Origin: CBDCMJ01 sp965224325
GTDB lineage: Bacteria > Chloroflexota > Dehalococcoidia > Lucifugimonadales > UBA3495
DNA length: 64,000 nt
Reading direction: 5' to 3'
Assembly: GCA_965224325.1 (NCBI GenBank)
Contig: CBDCYT010000018.1
Location: 16,307 to 80,306 of the forward strand
Made by a program: the position numbers and the translations under genes. Position 1 is the stretch's first letter. The number at the start of each line of letters is the position of its first letter. The notes under the pieces were generated by a model. That model ran no database searches. It had not been told where the DNA came from and saw only the letters and a program-made list of their open reading frames with translations. This document shows, piece after piece, positions 44,300 to 54,660 of the stretch.

Positions 44300-46495
44300 A
44301 TGCAGCTTCGCTTGGAGCCATTACCAAAAATCGAAGGCCCTGAAGAAGCGGGTCCGGTGGTCCCACGAGCTATCGAAAGCGACGGCTTTCCTTTCGAGCA
44401 ACTCAGCCGCATCGCTGAGCGCGAGAGTTGGCGGAAAGAAATCTACCGGCCCATTTACCACGTTCACAAGTGGTGGGCCCAGCGCTTGGGTTCCGTTTTC
44501 AGGGGAATTCTTTTGGGCTCACTGATGCCAAAGGGTACAGACGTGCTCGACCTATTTTACTCGTCGGCACGATTCCCCGATGCCGTGGTCTTTGACCCTT
44601 TCATGGGGAGCGGGACTACACTGGGCGAAACCCTGAAGCTCGGAGGCCGCGCCATTGGCCGCGACATTAACCCGGTGGCCTACTTCCAGGTCCGTACTGC
44701 CCTTACGTTGAAAGACTCGAAGGAGTTGGAAAGAATCTTCAAGGAAATTGAGGGAGACGTCGCGGCCAAGATTTCCAGCTACTACACCACCTACCTGCCG
44801 GACGGCACACTGTGCCGGGTCCTGTACTATTTCTGGGTGATGCAAGCTCCCTGCCCGGTTTGTTCTGTGCCAGTTGATCTGTTCTCAAGTTACATATTTG
44901 CCAGGCACGCCTATTCCAGGCGGAATCCCACGGTGCGAGTCGTATGCCCGAAATGTGGTGCTTTGTCTCCGGAGGACTACCAAGTCAAGCAGATGGAGTG
45001 TTCCCAATGCGGTCACCGATTCGATGCGACTGCGGGTCCTGTGAGGGGCAAGGCGGCCAAGTGTCCCCACTGCCTCTGCGAGTTCACAATTGGCCGCACC
45101 ATACGAGAGGCTGGCGCGCCTCCAACATACCGTATGTACGCCAAACTCGTTCTCACCCCTGACGGCAACAAGGAGTACCAGCCGATCACAGACCACGACG
45201 AATCACTTTACAGGAAGGCGGTCGCCGATTTAGGGGGATCTTCACTTCGGATTCCGCAGGAAACGATAGAACCAGGGTACAACACTAATCAGGTACTGAA
45301 TTACGGCTTCCGGTCCTGGCACCACATGTTCAATGCCCGCCAACTCCTGTGTATCTCGACGCTGGCCGAACGAATCAGGGAGATTGAAGACGCGCCGCTC
45401 CGGGACGCTTTCACCTGCCTTTTGTCCGGTGTGCTTGAATTTAACAATATGTTCGCCTCCTACAAGGGCGAAGGGACCGGGGCTGTAAGGCACATGTTCT
45501 ACCACCACATCCTGAAACCCGAACGCACCCCCCTGGAGGCAAACATCTGGGGTACACCGAAGAGTTCGGGCGCTTTTTCCACGTTGTTCCGCAGTCGGCT
45601 ACTGCGGGCGGCCCGATATGCTCAGAAGCCCTTCGAGTTGGCGTTGTCTGCCGAGGAGCCAGCCAAGCGGTCCGTGAAGGTGGACAGCGTTAATGAATCC
45701 TTGGTCGGAATCACCAACAGCGAGTCCTATGAACAGTTCGGCGAGAAATCCAGGCTGTATGTCTCCTGCGGAGACTCGGCAGTCACCGACTTACCGGACC
45801 AGAGTGTTGATGTAGTGGTCACCGACCCGCCGTTCTTTGACAACGTACATTACTCGCAATTGGCCGACTTCTTTTACGCTTGGCAGAGGCTGATTCTGGA
45901 CGATTACCCCACCCATCAGGCGGACACAACCCGCTCGAAGTCGGAGGTCCAGAATTCGGATGCCAAGATGTTCACCGAGAGACTGACCATTGTGTTTCAG
46001 GAAGCAGCACGGGTTCTCAAGGACAATGGTCTCCTCGTCTTCACCTACCATCATTCCCGGTGGGAAGGTTGGCGAAGCGTCCTGAACGCAGTGGAAGGGG
46101 CTCGGTTCTGCATCGAGGCCTGTCATCCGGTTAAGGCCGAGATGTCCGTTGCTGCGCCCAAGCATCAGGCCAAATCTCCAATCAACTTCGACATTATCAT
46201 GGTGTGTCGCAAGAAATCGTCTGGAACAACTGGAGCGCCGATTCTGGGAGCTTGGACGCTTGAGAATGCCCTGGAACGCGCAAAGGCTCAGATAGAACGA
46301 TTGCAGAAGTCTGGCTGGAAGCTGAGCCGAAATGACATCGGTACAGTGGTCATGGCACAAGCAGTGGCTGATATTTCTAGGCAACCCGAGATGCACGCGA
46401 CAGATCGACTCTTTAAAGATATTGAATATCCCTTGACTCAAGCTATCGACCTTTTCCACAGTTGGAACGCTCCGACTGAGCAGACAGAGCCGTGA
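44300..46495 (+). CDS. DNA methyltransferase with zinc ribbons (DUF1156-like, 731 aa)
   Basis: Motif I is FDPFMGSGTTLGETLKLGG (near residue 97-115) and motif IV VVTDPPFFDNVHYSQLADFF (near residue 511-530). The large insert between them carries four Cys-pair zinc ribbons (APCPVCSVPV, VCPKCGALS, ECSQCGHRF, KCPHCLCEF). This plan matches DUF1156-type adenine-specific methylases. It probably protects the host against the adjacent endonuclease. The gene ends 84 bp before the distal end of the CRISPR array. Confidence 0.82.
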   Translation: MQLRLEPLPKIEGPEEAGPVVPRAIESDGFPFEQLSRIAERESWRKEIYRPIYHVHKWWAQRLGSVFRGILLGSLMPKGTDVLDLFYSSARFPDAVVFDPFMGSGTTLGETLKLGGRAIGRDINPVAYFQVRTALTLKDSKELERIFKEIEGDVAAKISSYYTTYLPDGTLCRVLYYFWVMQAPCPVCSVPVDLFSSYIFARHAYSRRNPTVRVVCPKCGALSPEDYQVKQMECSQCGHRFDATAGPVRGKAAKCPHCLCEFTIGRTIREAGAPPTYRMYAKLVLTPDGNKEYQPITDHDESLYRKAVADLGGSSLRIPQETIEPGYNTNQVLNYGFRSWHHMFNARQLLCISTLAERIREIEDAPLRDAFTCLLSGVLEFNNMFASYKGEGTGAVRHMFYHHILKPERTPLEANIWGTPKSSGAFSTLFRSRLLRAARYAQKPFELALSAEEPAKRSVKVDSVNESLVGITNSESYEQFGEKSRLYVSCGDSAVTDLPDQSVDVVVTDPPFFDNVHYSQLADFFYAWQRLILDDYPTHQADTTRSKSEVQNSDAKMFTERLTIVFQEAARVLKDNGLLVFTYHHSRWEGWRSVLNAVEGARFCIEACHPVKAEMSVAAPKHQAKSPINFDIIMVCRKKSSGTTGAPILGAWTLENALERAKAQIERLQKSGWKLSRNDIGTVVMAQAVADISRQPEMHATDRLFKDIEYPLTQAIDLFHSWNAPTEQTEP

Positions 46496-46578
46496 ACCCC
46501 AAGGACCGGCCCCTCTAGTCTGGTTAAACAGGTTGAGGTATTCGTTCCGCAAATTCCCCTCCGTTGCGCACTATCAGG

Positions 46579-49500
46579 GCTTCAATGGGGCCATCGCCTT
46601 TCGGCGATGGAAACCTCAGGCCGGACAGCTCCCCGCGCACCTTCGTCAGATAGCTTCAATGGGGCCACCGCCTTTCGGCGATGGAAACTTGCTGCAGGAA
46701 TGCTGGAGGAGAGCGAAATGATGGCTTCAATGGGGCCACCGCCTTTCGGCGATGGAAACGCGACAAGGCGTTTTACTTGACGTTTGCTGCCGATCCGCTT
46801 CAATGGGGCCACCGCCTTTCGGCGATGGAAACAAGGGTCCTGGTCCCATTCAACTACCGGAGGGACAATGCTTCAATGGGGCCACCGCCTTTCGGCGATG
46901 GAAACGACACAGACCAGATAGACAGGAGTGACCATGACTACGGCTTCAATGGGGCCACCGCCTTTCGGCGATGGAAACAGGCCTCCCGTGTGCTGGCCGT
47001 GGGCAGAAATTCCCGCTTCAATGGGGCCACCGCCTTTCGGCGATGGAAACCTCGCCCCTCGGTTCTCTCCACACTGCTATTCTACTCGCTTCAATGGGGC
47101 CACCGCCTTTCGGCGATGGAAACGGGCGAGGTTGGTTTTCTTCCGGTGTTCTTGACCGTGGCTTCAATGGGGCCACCGCCTTTCGGCGATGGAAACGCTA
47201 CCTCTCGAATACAGATCTCCTTCAAGCCCAGCAGCTTCAATGGGGCCACCGCCTTTCGGCGATGGAAACCCGCGTGCGGGGCATGACTAATCGCACAGTC
47301 GATGGGCTTCAATGGGGCCACCGCCTTTCGGCGATGGAAACCTACAACAAGTGCTTGCAACAGGCGACCTTCACACCCAGCTTCAATGGGGCCACCGCCT
47401 TTCGGCGATGGAAACCTCCCAAGCGTAGGACATGGCCATGAACGCCCTGTTGCTTCAATGGGGCCACCGCCTTTCGGCGATGGAAACCCGTCCTTATTCG
47501 TCGTCACCCAAACAATCCCCCACAGCTTCAATGGGGCCACCGCCTTTCGGCGATGGAAACGTCCTAATCGGGGTGGCCATCCTGGCCTATCTGCTGGCTT
47601 CAATGGGGCCACCGCCTTTCGGCGATGGAAACTTGATTAGGTCTGCGAGAGTCGGCATGTGTACCTCCGCTTCAATGGGGCCACCGCCTTTCGGCGATGG
47701 AAACCGCCAGTTGGGCGAGGAGTAGAAGAATGACCCTGCAGGCTTCAATGGGGCCACCGCCTTTCGGCGATGGAAACAGGAACGCTTCACGGTCCCCAGG
47801 AGGTAGCAAGGCGAGGCTTCAATGGGGCCACCGCCTTTCGGCGATGGAAACGCGGAGCAGGGAATAGAATCCTTCGGGCTTGCCCGAGCTGCTTCAATGG
47901 GGCCACCGCCTTTCGGCGATGGAAACGCGGAGCAGGGAATAGAATCCTTCGGGCTTGCCCGAGCTGCTTCAATGGGGCCACCGCCTTTCGGCGATGGAAA
48001 CCTTAGTGTCCCCGGAACCTAGGGAGATGGCCACTCCTAGCTTCAATGGGGCCACCGCCTTTCGGCGATGGAAACCCTATCCACGATGCCGGTGACTGCC
48101 GATAGGCCCTCGGCTTCAATGGGGCCACCGCCTTTCGGCGATGGAAACCGCCGTCTATCACGAGGTGGAGCGTTCTGTTAACCTGGCTTCAATGGGGCCA
48201 CCGCCTTTCGGCGATGGAAACGCGTCCGATCAGCGCTGGAGAGTCTCACGCACGGCGCGCTTCAATGGGGCCACCGCCTTTCGGCGATGGAAACCGCTCC
48301 CTGCTAGTCCTCGTCCTGGGGGTTCTGCCCGGCTTCAATGGGGCCACCGCCTTTCGGCGATGGAAACGCGGGGTGGCCGACACTGCTTACCTTGTAGGTG
48401 CTGAGCTTCAATGGGGCCACCGCCTTTCGGCGATGGAAACCCAGCCGTATCGCGCCCGTGCCTACGGTGCTCACCACGCTTCAATGGGGCCACCGCCTTT
48501 CGGCGATGGAAACAGGGAACGGACGGCGCGTGGGACCCCCCGAATGAGCCGCTTCAATGGGGCCACCGCCTTTCGGCGATGGAAACAGCCTAAAGCCCCA
48601 GGATGGGACGTCCTACATCCTGCCGCTTCAATGGGGCCACCGCCTTTCGGCGATGGAAACTAGCGTCAAGGAGTTCCCGGGCACTACCCCCGTGATCGCT
48701 TCAATGGGGCCACCGCCTTTCGGCGATGGAAACCGGACAACGTCGATGTGCAGATTCACGCTCTACACCCGGCTTCAATGGGGCCACCGCCTTTCGGCGA
48801 TGGAAACGTTGTAGTGAGGAGCCGGACCACAACAGCCAGTGTCCTGCTTCAATGGGGCCACCGCCTTTCGGCGATGGAAACTAGCGTCAAAGAGTTCCCG
48901 GGGCGCGCTACGGTGGTCGCTTCAATGGGGCCACCGCCTTTCGGCGATGGAAACCGGTCCTGAGCGGTCCGCGTACATCGAGGCATCGACGCTTCAATGG
49001 GGCCACCGCCTTTCGGCGATGGAAACGTGTGCGCTGGTTGCTGCGGCGGATGTCTGTCATCTGCTTCAATGGGGCCACCGCCTTTCGGCGATGGAAACTG
49101 GCGGTGATCATCATTGGCCAGGGTGCCATCGAGATCGCTTCAATGGGGCCACCGCCTTTCGGCGATGGAAACTGCCCTTGCCAATTCTGTGGCGTCAAGG
49201 GTTACTCGTCGCTTCAATGGGGCCACCGCCTTTCGGCGATGGAAACACGGTCGTCCAGTGCATAGAGGCGGAGCGATTGGACCGCTTCAATGGGGCCACC
49301 GCCTTTCGGCGATGGAAACAGGGCCACAATAAACGCCATTAGGACGGTCTCGGTGCTTCAATGGGGCCACCGCCTTTCGGCGATGGAAACCCTACTGGGC
49401 AGCCAAGGGGGATTACGCCAACCTACAGCTTCAATGGGGCCACCGCCTTTCGGCGATGGAAACATGCGCGCCAAGGCGGGCTCATTAGGATTGACCGTGG

Positions 49501-49877
49501 GGCTTCAATGGGGCCACCGCCTTTCGGCGATGGAAACACGTCCGACACGCGAAAGCTGCCCATCTCGCGTGGATGCTTCAATGGGGCCACCGCCTTTCGG
49601 CGATGGAAACCGCGCGCTAGAGGGTCTTCGTCGGTTGGGGGGCACCGCTTCAATGGGGCCACCGCCTTTCGGCGATGGAAACTAGACAGGCTCTGTATCG
49701 TCTCAGAGGGCAAGCATTGGCGGCTTCAATGGGGCCACCGCCTTTCGGCGATGGAAACCGCCCTGGGGTCAGAGAAAGCAGCCTCCATCCTGGACGCTTC
49801 AATGGGGCCACCGCCTTTCGGCGATGGAAACCTCGCCAGACTCAGCGGCTCCCCCTGGGACGTATTCGGGCTTCAAT
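46579..49877 (-). CRISPR. CRISPR array, leader-distal block (45 full repeats plus start of repeat 46)
   Basis: Direct repeats of 36 bp (on the plus strand starting GCTTCAATGGGGCCACC and ending GGCGATGGAAAC) alternate with spacers of 35-39 bp. Repeats 2-45 appear identical; repeat 1 (46579) has CCATCGCC in place of CCACCGCC. Spacers 18 and 19 are identical (47852-47890, 47927-47965). The minus strand is chosen as crRNA strand because the hairpin there is CCATCGCC-GAAA-GGCGGTGG with a G-U wobble instead of an A-C mismatch, the 3-prime end is CCCCATTGAAGC, the cas genes run the same way, and the variant repeat lies at the far end. Repeat 46 is cut by IS21 after 8 nt. Confidence 0.97.
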
Positions 49878-49955
49878 TGTCATTATTCAGGAACTTTAGG
49901 CCAGTGATATTCACAAACATCCGGCCACTCTGATCGCCTGTAATTTGGACTTGTA

Positions 49956-50741
49956 TCAGGTTCCGATTGGTTGGTCAATCACCCCCTTTGCCTTCAGCAG
50001 GGCCCGATGTGGGGAGAGCCGTTCCCGGTAGCTGCTGCCCTCGATGACGATCTGGTAGCTGGCGTTGGCCAGCCGGTCCAGGGCGCTGTTGCCCAGGATG
50101 GGGTCGTCGAAGAGACCCAGCCATTCGTCCACGGCACGATTGCTGGTGATGACGAAGCTGGACACCCGGTGCCGGTGGAGTATGAGCTCGTAGAGATCGG
50201 CGGACTGCTGGGCGGTGAGCCGGTGCAGGCCCAGGTCGTCGAGGATGAGCAGATCGGGTGTCAGAAAGGACCGGAAAGTGCGCTCCAGCGAATTGTCCAC
50301 TCTGGCTTGGGCCATGGTCCTGAAGTAGTCGTCGGCGTGGCTGAAGCGGACGGTGTGCCCCGCCCTGACGGCGGCGTATCCCAGGGCCTGGGCCAGGAAG
50401 CTCTTGCCAACTCCCGCCGGGCCCACCAGCAAGACATGCTCGTGCCTTGCCAGGAATTCCAGGGAGCAGGCGGCGTCCAGCAGCCGCCGGTCCATGGTGA
50501 TGGACACCGACCAGTCGAAGTCCTCCAATCGGCAGATCTCCTGGAAGCCGGCGCCCTGCAGCCGCATCTCGATGCGGCGGTGAGCGCGGCGGTTGACCTC
50601 GTCGCTGAGGATGATCTCCAGGAAGGAGGCGTAGTCCAGCTGCTCCCTGCGCGCCAGGGCGATGCGCTCGGGCAGGGTGGCGGCCATGGGTCCCAGCTGG
50701 AGCCGCTTGAGCAAATGTGTGAGATCGTTTGCGCGGGTCAT
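49956..50741 (-). CDS. istB: IS21 helper ATPase IstB (261 aa)
   Basis: AAA+ ATPase with Walker A in VLLVGPAGVGKSFLAQALGY and Walker B in TPDLLILDDLGLHRL. IstB assists IstA in target selection and strand transfer. The gene follows istA by 10 bp, the usual order. It overlaps no CRISPR sequence and appears intact. Confidence 0.93.
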   Translation of the reverse strand: MTRANDLTHLLKRLQLGPMAATLPERIALARREQLDYASFLEIILSDEVNRRAHRRIEMRLQGAGFQEICRLEDFDWSVSITMDRRLLDAACSLEFLARHEHVLLVGPAGVGKSFLAQALGYAAVRAGHTVRFSHADDYFRTMAQARVDNSLERTFRSFLTPDLLILDDLGLHRLTAQQSADLYELILHRHRVSSFVITSNRAVDEWLGLFDDPILGNSALDRLANASYQIVIEGSSYRERLSPHRALLKAKGVIDQPIGT

Positions 50742-50751
50742 GGCAGTCTCC

Positions 50752-52323
50752 TTATGCCGTATGGCGGCGATATTTGTCAGAATGGGCGAAGACTGAGCCG
50801 GGCCGGGCGAAGCGGCCTGAGGTCAGCGGCATAGGCGGTTCGGGCATTGCCTCCTCCTCCAGGGCCTGGACCAGGATGCGTTCCAGCCGGCGCACGTCTA
50901 TGAGGTCGACCTCCAGGGATCGGCGGCAGGCGGCATCGAGACGCTTCGCCGTGTAGCGTTCCCCGAGACGGAGCAGCTTGTGTCCCTGCCTGACCTTGGC
51001 CCAGGGAAGGGGACCGTCGAAGAGGCGCTCGGCGAAGATGGTCACCGCCGGTCCCAGCTCGGCCGCGCTGCGCTTGATGCGGTCGGGTGCCCTGGTGGTG
51101 TAGGCGGAGAGGTGGGCCGGATAGTCCTCGGGGTCGGTGGCCCGGCCGCCTTTGGGCTGACGGAGGTGGGTCTTGATCAGCCTGCCCCGGTGATAGATGT
51201 GCACCAGCTTGCTGTCCACTCGGATCTCCACCCGCTGACCGGGAGGACACAGAGCGGACGGTACCGAGTAGAGCGCCTGCAGGCACTGTATGTGGTGATC
51301 GGGATGCACCTTGGCGTTGCGCCAGTCTGCGATCTCGTAGGGCTCGCCGTCCCACGGGATCAGTGCTTGACGCTCCTCGTCCTGGAAGACCACCAAGGGC
51401 TTCCTGTGGGTGGTGCCGTGAATGCGCTGCCCCGCAACATCGCGGCACCAGCGCTGCGCCTCTGATCGGAGGTGTGGCAGGCCATTGAAACTGCCGCCCT
51501 TGAAGAGGCGCTCCCGGACGTACTGGACACCCCGCTCCACCTTGGGCTTGTCCTTGGGATGCCTGACTCTGGCCGCGTCGGCGATGAAACCGCGGCGCTG
51601 GGAATATTCCAGGAATCCCCTGGTGAAGGTGGGATGCAGTGCGTCCGCTCCCGCCACCGCCGCCGGGAAATTGTCGATGACCAGGTAGCGGGGGATGCCG
51701 CCGAAGAAGGTCCAGGCCGATTCCAGGCCGGCGATGACGTCCTCCAGCGTCTGGCCGAAGGTGGGCCAGACGAAGCAGTGCCTGGAGTATCCCAGCACCA
51801 CGATCAGGGCCCACACTGCGCGGCGGCGGCCTGTGTCAGGATCGTGGATCAGGCCCAACCGGCCGAAGTCCACCTCCGCCACCTCCCCCGCAGCGGTGTC
51901 CTCCATGCGCACCGTGGCCTTGCTGCGCCTTCGCCAGTTGCGTCTGGCCACGAAGCGCTGCAGGGACGCATACGACACTCGGCAGCCCCGCTCCGCCAGC
52001 AACTCCCGGATGCGGGTCAGCTGCAGCCGGTCGCCGGTGAGCCACCGGTAGATCTGGTCGGCCCACGGGGACAGCAGGTCCTCGCTGGGCGTCTTCACTT
52101 GCCGAGGCCCGGGCTGGCCGATGACCGCCAGCCGGCTCAGCTGCTCATCGCTGGGCTCCGGTCCCTCGCGGGATACGCCCAGTCCCTCTGCCGCAATGAT
52201 GTATTTGGCGACGGTATCCCGGGAAAGTCCCGTCCCTGAGGCGATATGTCGCTGGCTGTGGTCCGCCCGCCAGCGGCGGATGACTTCCGATATTTCCACT
52301 CTCAGCATCTCCTTGTAGGCCAT
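50752..52323 (-). CDS. istA: IS21 transposase IstA (523 aa)
   Basis: N-terminal helix-turn-helix (SQRHIASGTGLSRDTVAKYI) followed by a DDE integrase core: EVAEVDFGRLGLIHD (Asp), PRYLVIDNFPAAVAG (Asp) and PKDKPKVERGVQYVRERLF (Glu). C-terminal region contains the beta-barrel-type KVHPDHHIQCLQALYSVPSA. First gene of the istA-istB operon; intact, so the element may still be active. Confidence 0.93.
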   Translation of the reverse strand: MAYKEMLRVEISEVIRRWRADHSQRHIASGTGLSRDTVAKYIIAAEGLGVSREGPEPSDEQLSRLAVIGQPGPRQVKTPSEDLLSPWADQIYRWLTGDRLQLTRIRELLAERGCRVSYASLQRFVARRNWRRRSKATVRMEDTAAGEVAEVDFGRLGLIHDPDTGRRRAVWALIVVLGYSRHCFVWPTFGQTLEDVIAGLESAWTFFGGIPRYLVIDNFPAAVAGADALHPTFTRGFLEYSQRRGFIADAARVRHPKDKPKVERGVQYVRERLFKGGSFNGLPHLRSEAQRWCRDVAGQRIHGTTHRKPLVVFQDEERQALIPWDGEPYEIADWRNAKVHPDHHIQCLQALYSVPSALCPPGQRVEIRVDSKLVHIYHRGRLIKTHLRQPKGGRATDPEDYPAHLSAYTTRAPDRIKRSAAELGPAVTIFAERLFDGPLPWAKVRQGHKLLRLGERYTAKRLDAACRRSLEVDLIDVRRLERILVQALEEEAMPEPPMPLTSGRFARPGSVFAHSDKYRRHTA

Positions 52324-52456
52324 TGCTACACCTCACAATGAAGTGCGGCAATGGTCTCTCATTGGGCGCTCAGAGTGGCCGAATGATCCTGAATATCTGG
52401 CCTAATGACCCTGAATATTCCTCATTCCTATGGCCGGAAGTTCCTGATTATTGACA

Positions 52457-54466
52457 TTCAATGGGGCCACCGCCTTTCGGCGATGGAAACATGTCAAGGC
52501 GGCGGTAGTGGATGAGGCGTCGCGCCACGCTTCAATGGGGCCACCGCCTTTCGGCGATGGAAACCGCCTCGCTGAGGGACGACGGGTACCTCACGGCAAC
52601 GGCTTCAATGGGGCCACCGCCTTTCGGCGATGGAAACAAGGTGATAGGCAACTCGGCGGGGGTAGAGGGGCTGGCTTCAATGGGGCCACCGCCTTTCGGC
52701 GATGGAAACCTGCGCATCCTCATATCCCGGGCCCTGTGGAGCAACACGCTTCAATGGGGCCACCGCCTTTCGGCGATGGAAACGCCAAAGGCATCCCCGG
52801 AGGATACGCCTCCCCCCACGCTTCAATGGGGCCACCGCCTTTCGGCGATGGAAACCTAGCAAGGCTCTGACCTGGGGGCCGGAGTTGGCGTTGCTTCAAT
52901 GGGGCCACCGCCTTTCGGCGATGGAAACAGTTGGGAGGGAGCTCAATGGTCTCCTCGGTTACTGGCTTCAATGGGGCCACCGCCTTTCGGCGATGGAAAC
53001 GACAGGTGCTTAGAGACTCAGATTTGCGGACATATGTGCTTCAATGGGGCCACCGCCTTTCGGCGATGGAAACTCGCCGACAGGTTCGACGATGCCATCA
53101 AGATGTTCTATGCTTCAATGGGGCCACCGCCTTTCGGCGATGGAAACTTGACCGGATGAGCTGGGTCTAGCATGGCAGTAGTACCCGCTTCAATGGGGCC
53201 ACCGCCTTTCGGCGATGGAAACCTGAGGAGCTACTGGCCGCGCAGCAGGCCCTGGAAGCTTCAATGGGGCCACCGCCTTTCGGCGATGGAAACTCCCACG
53301 TTACGGCGGCGGTTATCGGCAATCTCATCGACGCTTCAATGGGGCCACCGCCTTTCGGCGATGGAAACGCGATGCTGGACGTAGCGTACAGGAATAGCAT
53401 CGCCGCGCTTCAATGGGGCCACCGCCTTTCGGCGATGGAAACTATCGTGTTGTACGCGTCCTGGATGCTACTGAAAAGCTTCAATGGGGCCACCGCCTTT
53501 CGGCGATGGAAACAGCCGACATCGATGCTGATCCATGCCTTGCTCGCCCCGCTTCAATGGGGCCACCGCCTTTCGGCGATGGAAACGTGGTGTGTTGAGT
53601 GTAACAACCCGTGACGCAAGGTGTGCTTCAATGGGGCCACCGCCTTTCGGCGATGGAAACCGCACAGACTCCACGATAACTTTTCCTCGGTCGCTTCGCT
53701 TCAATGGGGCCACCGCCTTTCGGCGATGGAAACGTGGGTGGGTAACCTCTTTGCGCTGCGGAGCCCTCACCCGCTTCAATGGGGCCACCGCCTTTCGGCG
53801 ATGGAAACAAGTTGGGAGGCTCAATGGAACCGGCGAAGGCTCTTTGCTTCAATGGGGCCACCGCCTTTCGGCGATGGAAACGGCTCAGGTTTAATGTTGC
53901 CTGACAACGCACCTCCATGGCTTCAATGGGGCCACCGCCTTTCGGCGATGGAAACTCTCCAAAGCACAAGGAGGGGATTTTGGAACGGGGTTGCTTCAAT
54001 GGGGCCACCGCCTTTCGGCGATGGAAACGATTCTCCTCGGTAACTTCGTTGGGATAGCAGACGGCGCTTCAATGGGGCCACCGCCTTTCGGCGATGGAAA
54101 CCTTGGGTGATCGTACCAACCTGGCTGAGAAGCAGCATGCTTCAATGGGGCCACCGCCTTTCGGCGATGGAAACACGCTATGCCCGACTACATGCGTAAC
54201 TCGCGCGCCTGGCTTCAATGGGGCCACCGCCTTTCGGCGATGGAAACTGTCAAAGTCAGATGTTGCCTTGCGATTCCTTGGGTTGCTTCAATGGGGCCAC
54301 CGCCTTTCGGCGATGGAAACCAGAGGGACCCCCCTCACCTACTCGGAAGCCATCACGCTTCAATGGGGCCACCGCCTTTCGGCGATGGAAACGTCATGTG
54401 ATATATGGCCATGAAGACCAGTACTTTCAGGCTTCAATGGGGCCACCGCCTTTCGGCGATGGAAAC
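52457..54466 (-). CRISPR. CRISPR array, leader-proximal block (end of repeat 46 plus 27 full repeats)
   Basis: Continuation of the same array beyond IS21: the remainder of repeat 46 (52457-52490) and repeats 47-73, all apparently identical to the consensus. The total array is 73 repeats and 72 spacers. Two spacer pairs share blocks: 48661/48882 (first 21 nt, one mismatch) and 52929/53809 (AGTTGGGAGG and CTCAATGG with a 3-nt gap). The last repeat ends at 54466, followed by the presumed leader. Transcription is inferred to be leftward, so spacers at this end would be the newest. Confidence 0.97.
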
Positions 54467-54660
54467 CGCTATTGGCTCCTAAACTCGGCTCTCCTTTCAT
54501 GGAGGTATGTGATTTTCGCCGCATAATCCTTCGCTGCTCGTAACCGCTCCGCGCCGGTCCAGTTCAAACTATCCCGTCCGTAGCGAATCCTTTGCGAGAG
54601 CTGCAAGGTGAGGACTTCACTACCGGACCTCTCGCAGGGCGGTTTCAGACCGAGTGGGCA
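54467..54660 (-). promoter_or_regulatory. Presumed CRISPR leader between cas2 and the array
   Basis: A 194-bp non-coding stretch lies between the last repeat and the cas2 stop codon. Given the inferred leftward transcription it should contain the array promoter and integration signals. It is not strikingly AT-rich and no promoter was identified with confidence. An independent promoter is not proven; read-through from cas2 is possible. Confidence 0.55.

Larger units (their letters stand above)
49878..52456 (-). mobile_element. IS21-family element inside the CRISPR array (2579 bp)
   Basis: Ends TGTCATTATTCAGG / CCTGATTATTGACA with a 6-bp duplication TTCAAT (49872-49877 and 52457-52462), both copies being part of one CRISPR repeat. 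Carries istB and istA on the minus strand. A second internal pair of end-like motifs near 52385-52420 (ATGATCCTGAATAT, ATGACCCTGAATAT) are probable multiple transposase-binding sites as known for IS21. Confidence 0.93.

Noticed and set aside
46496..46578. Leader on the left side of the array
   Set aside because: Only 83 bp to the methyltransferase stop, the adjoining repeat is the variant one, and repeat pairing favours the other strand; kept as a less likely alternative.
46681..54526. Many ORFs with repeated peptides such as MGPPPFGDGN, LQWGHRLSAMET and FHRRKAVAPLK
   Set aside because: They are translations of the 36-bp CRISPR repeats in all frames, not genes.
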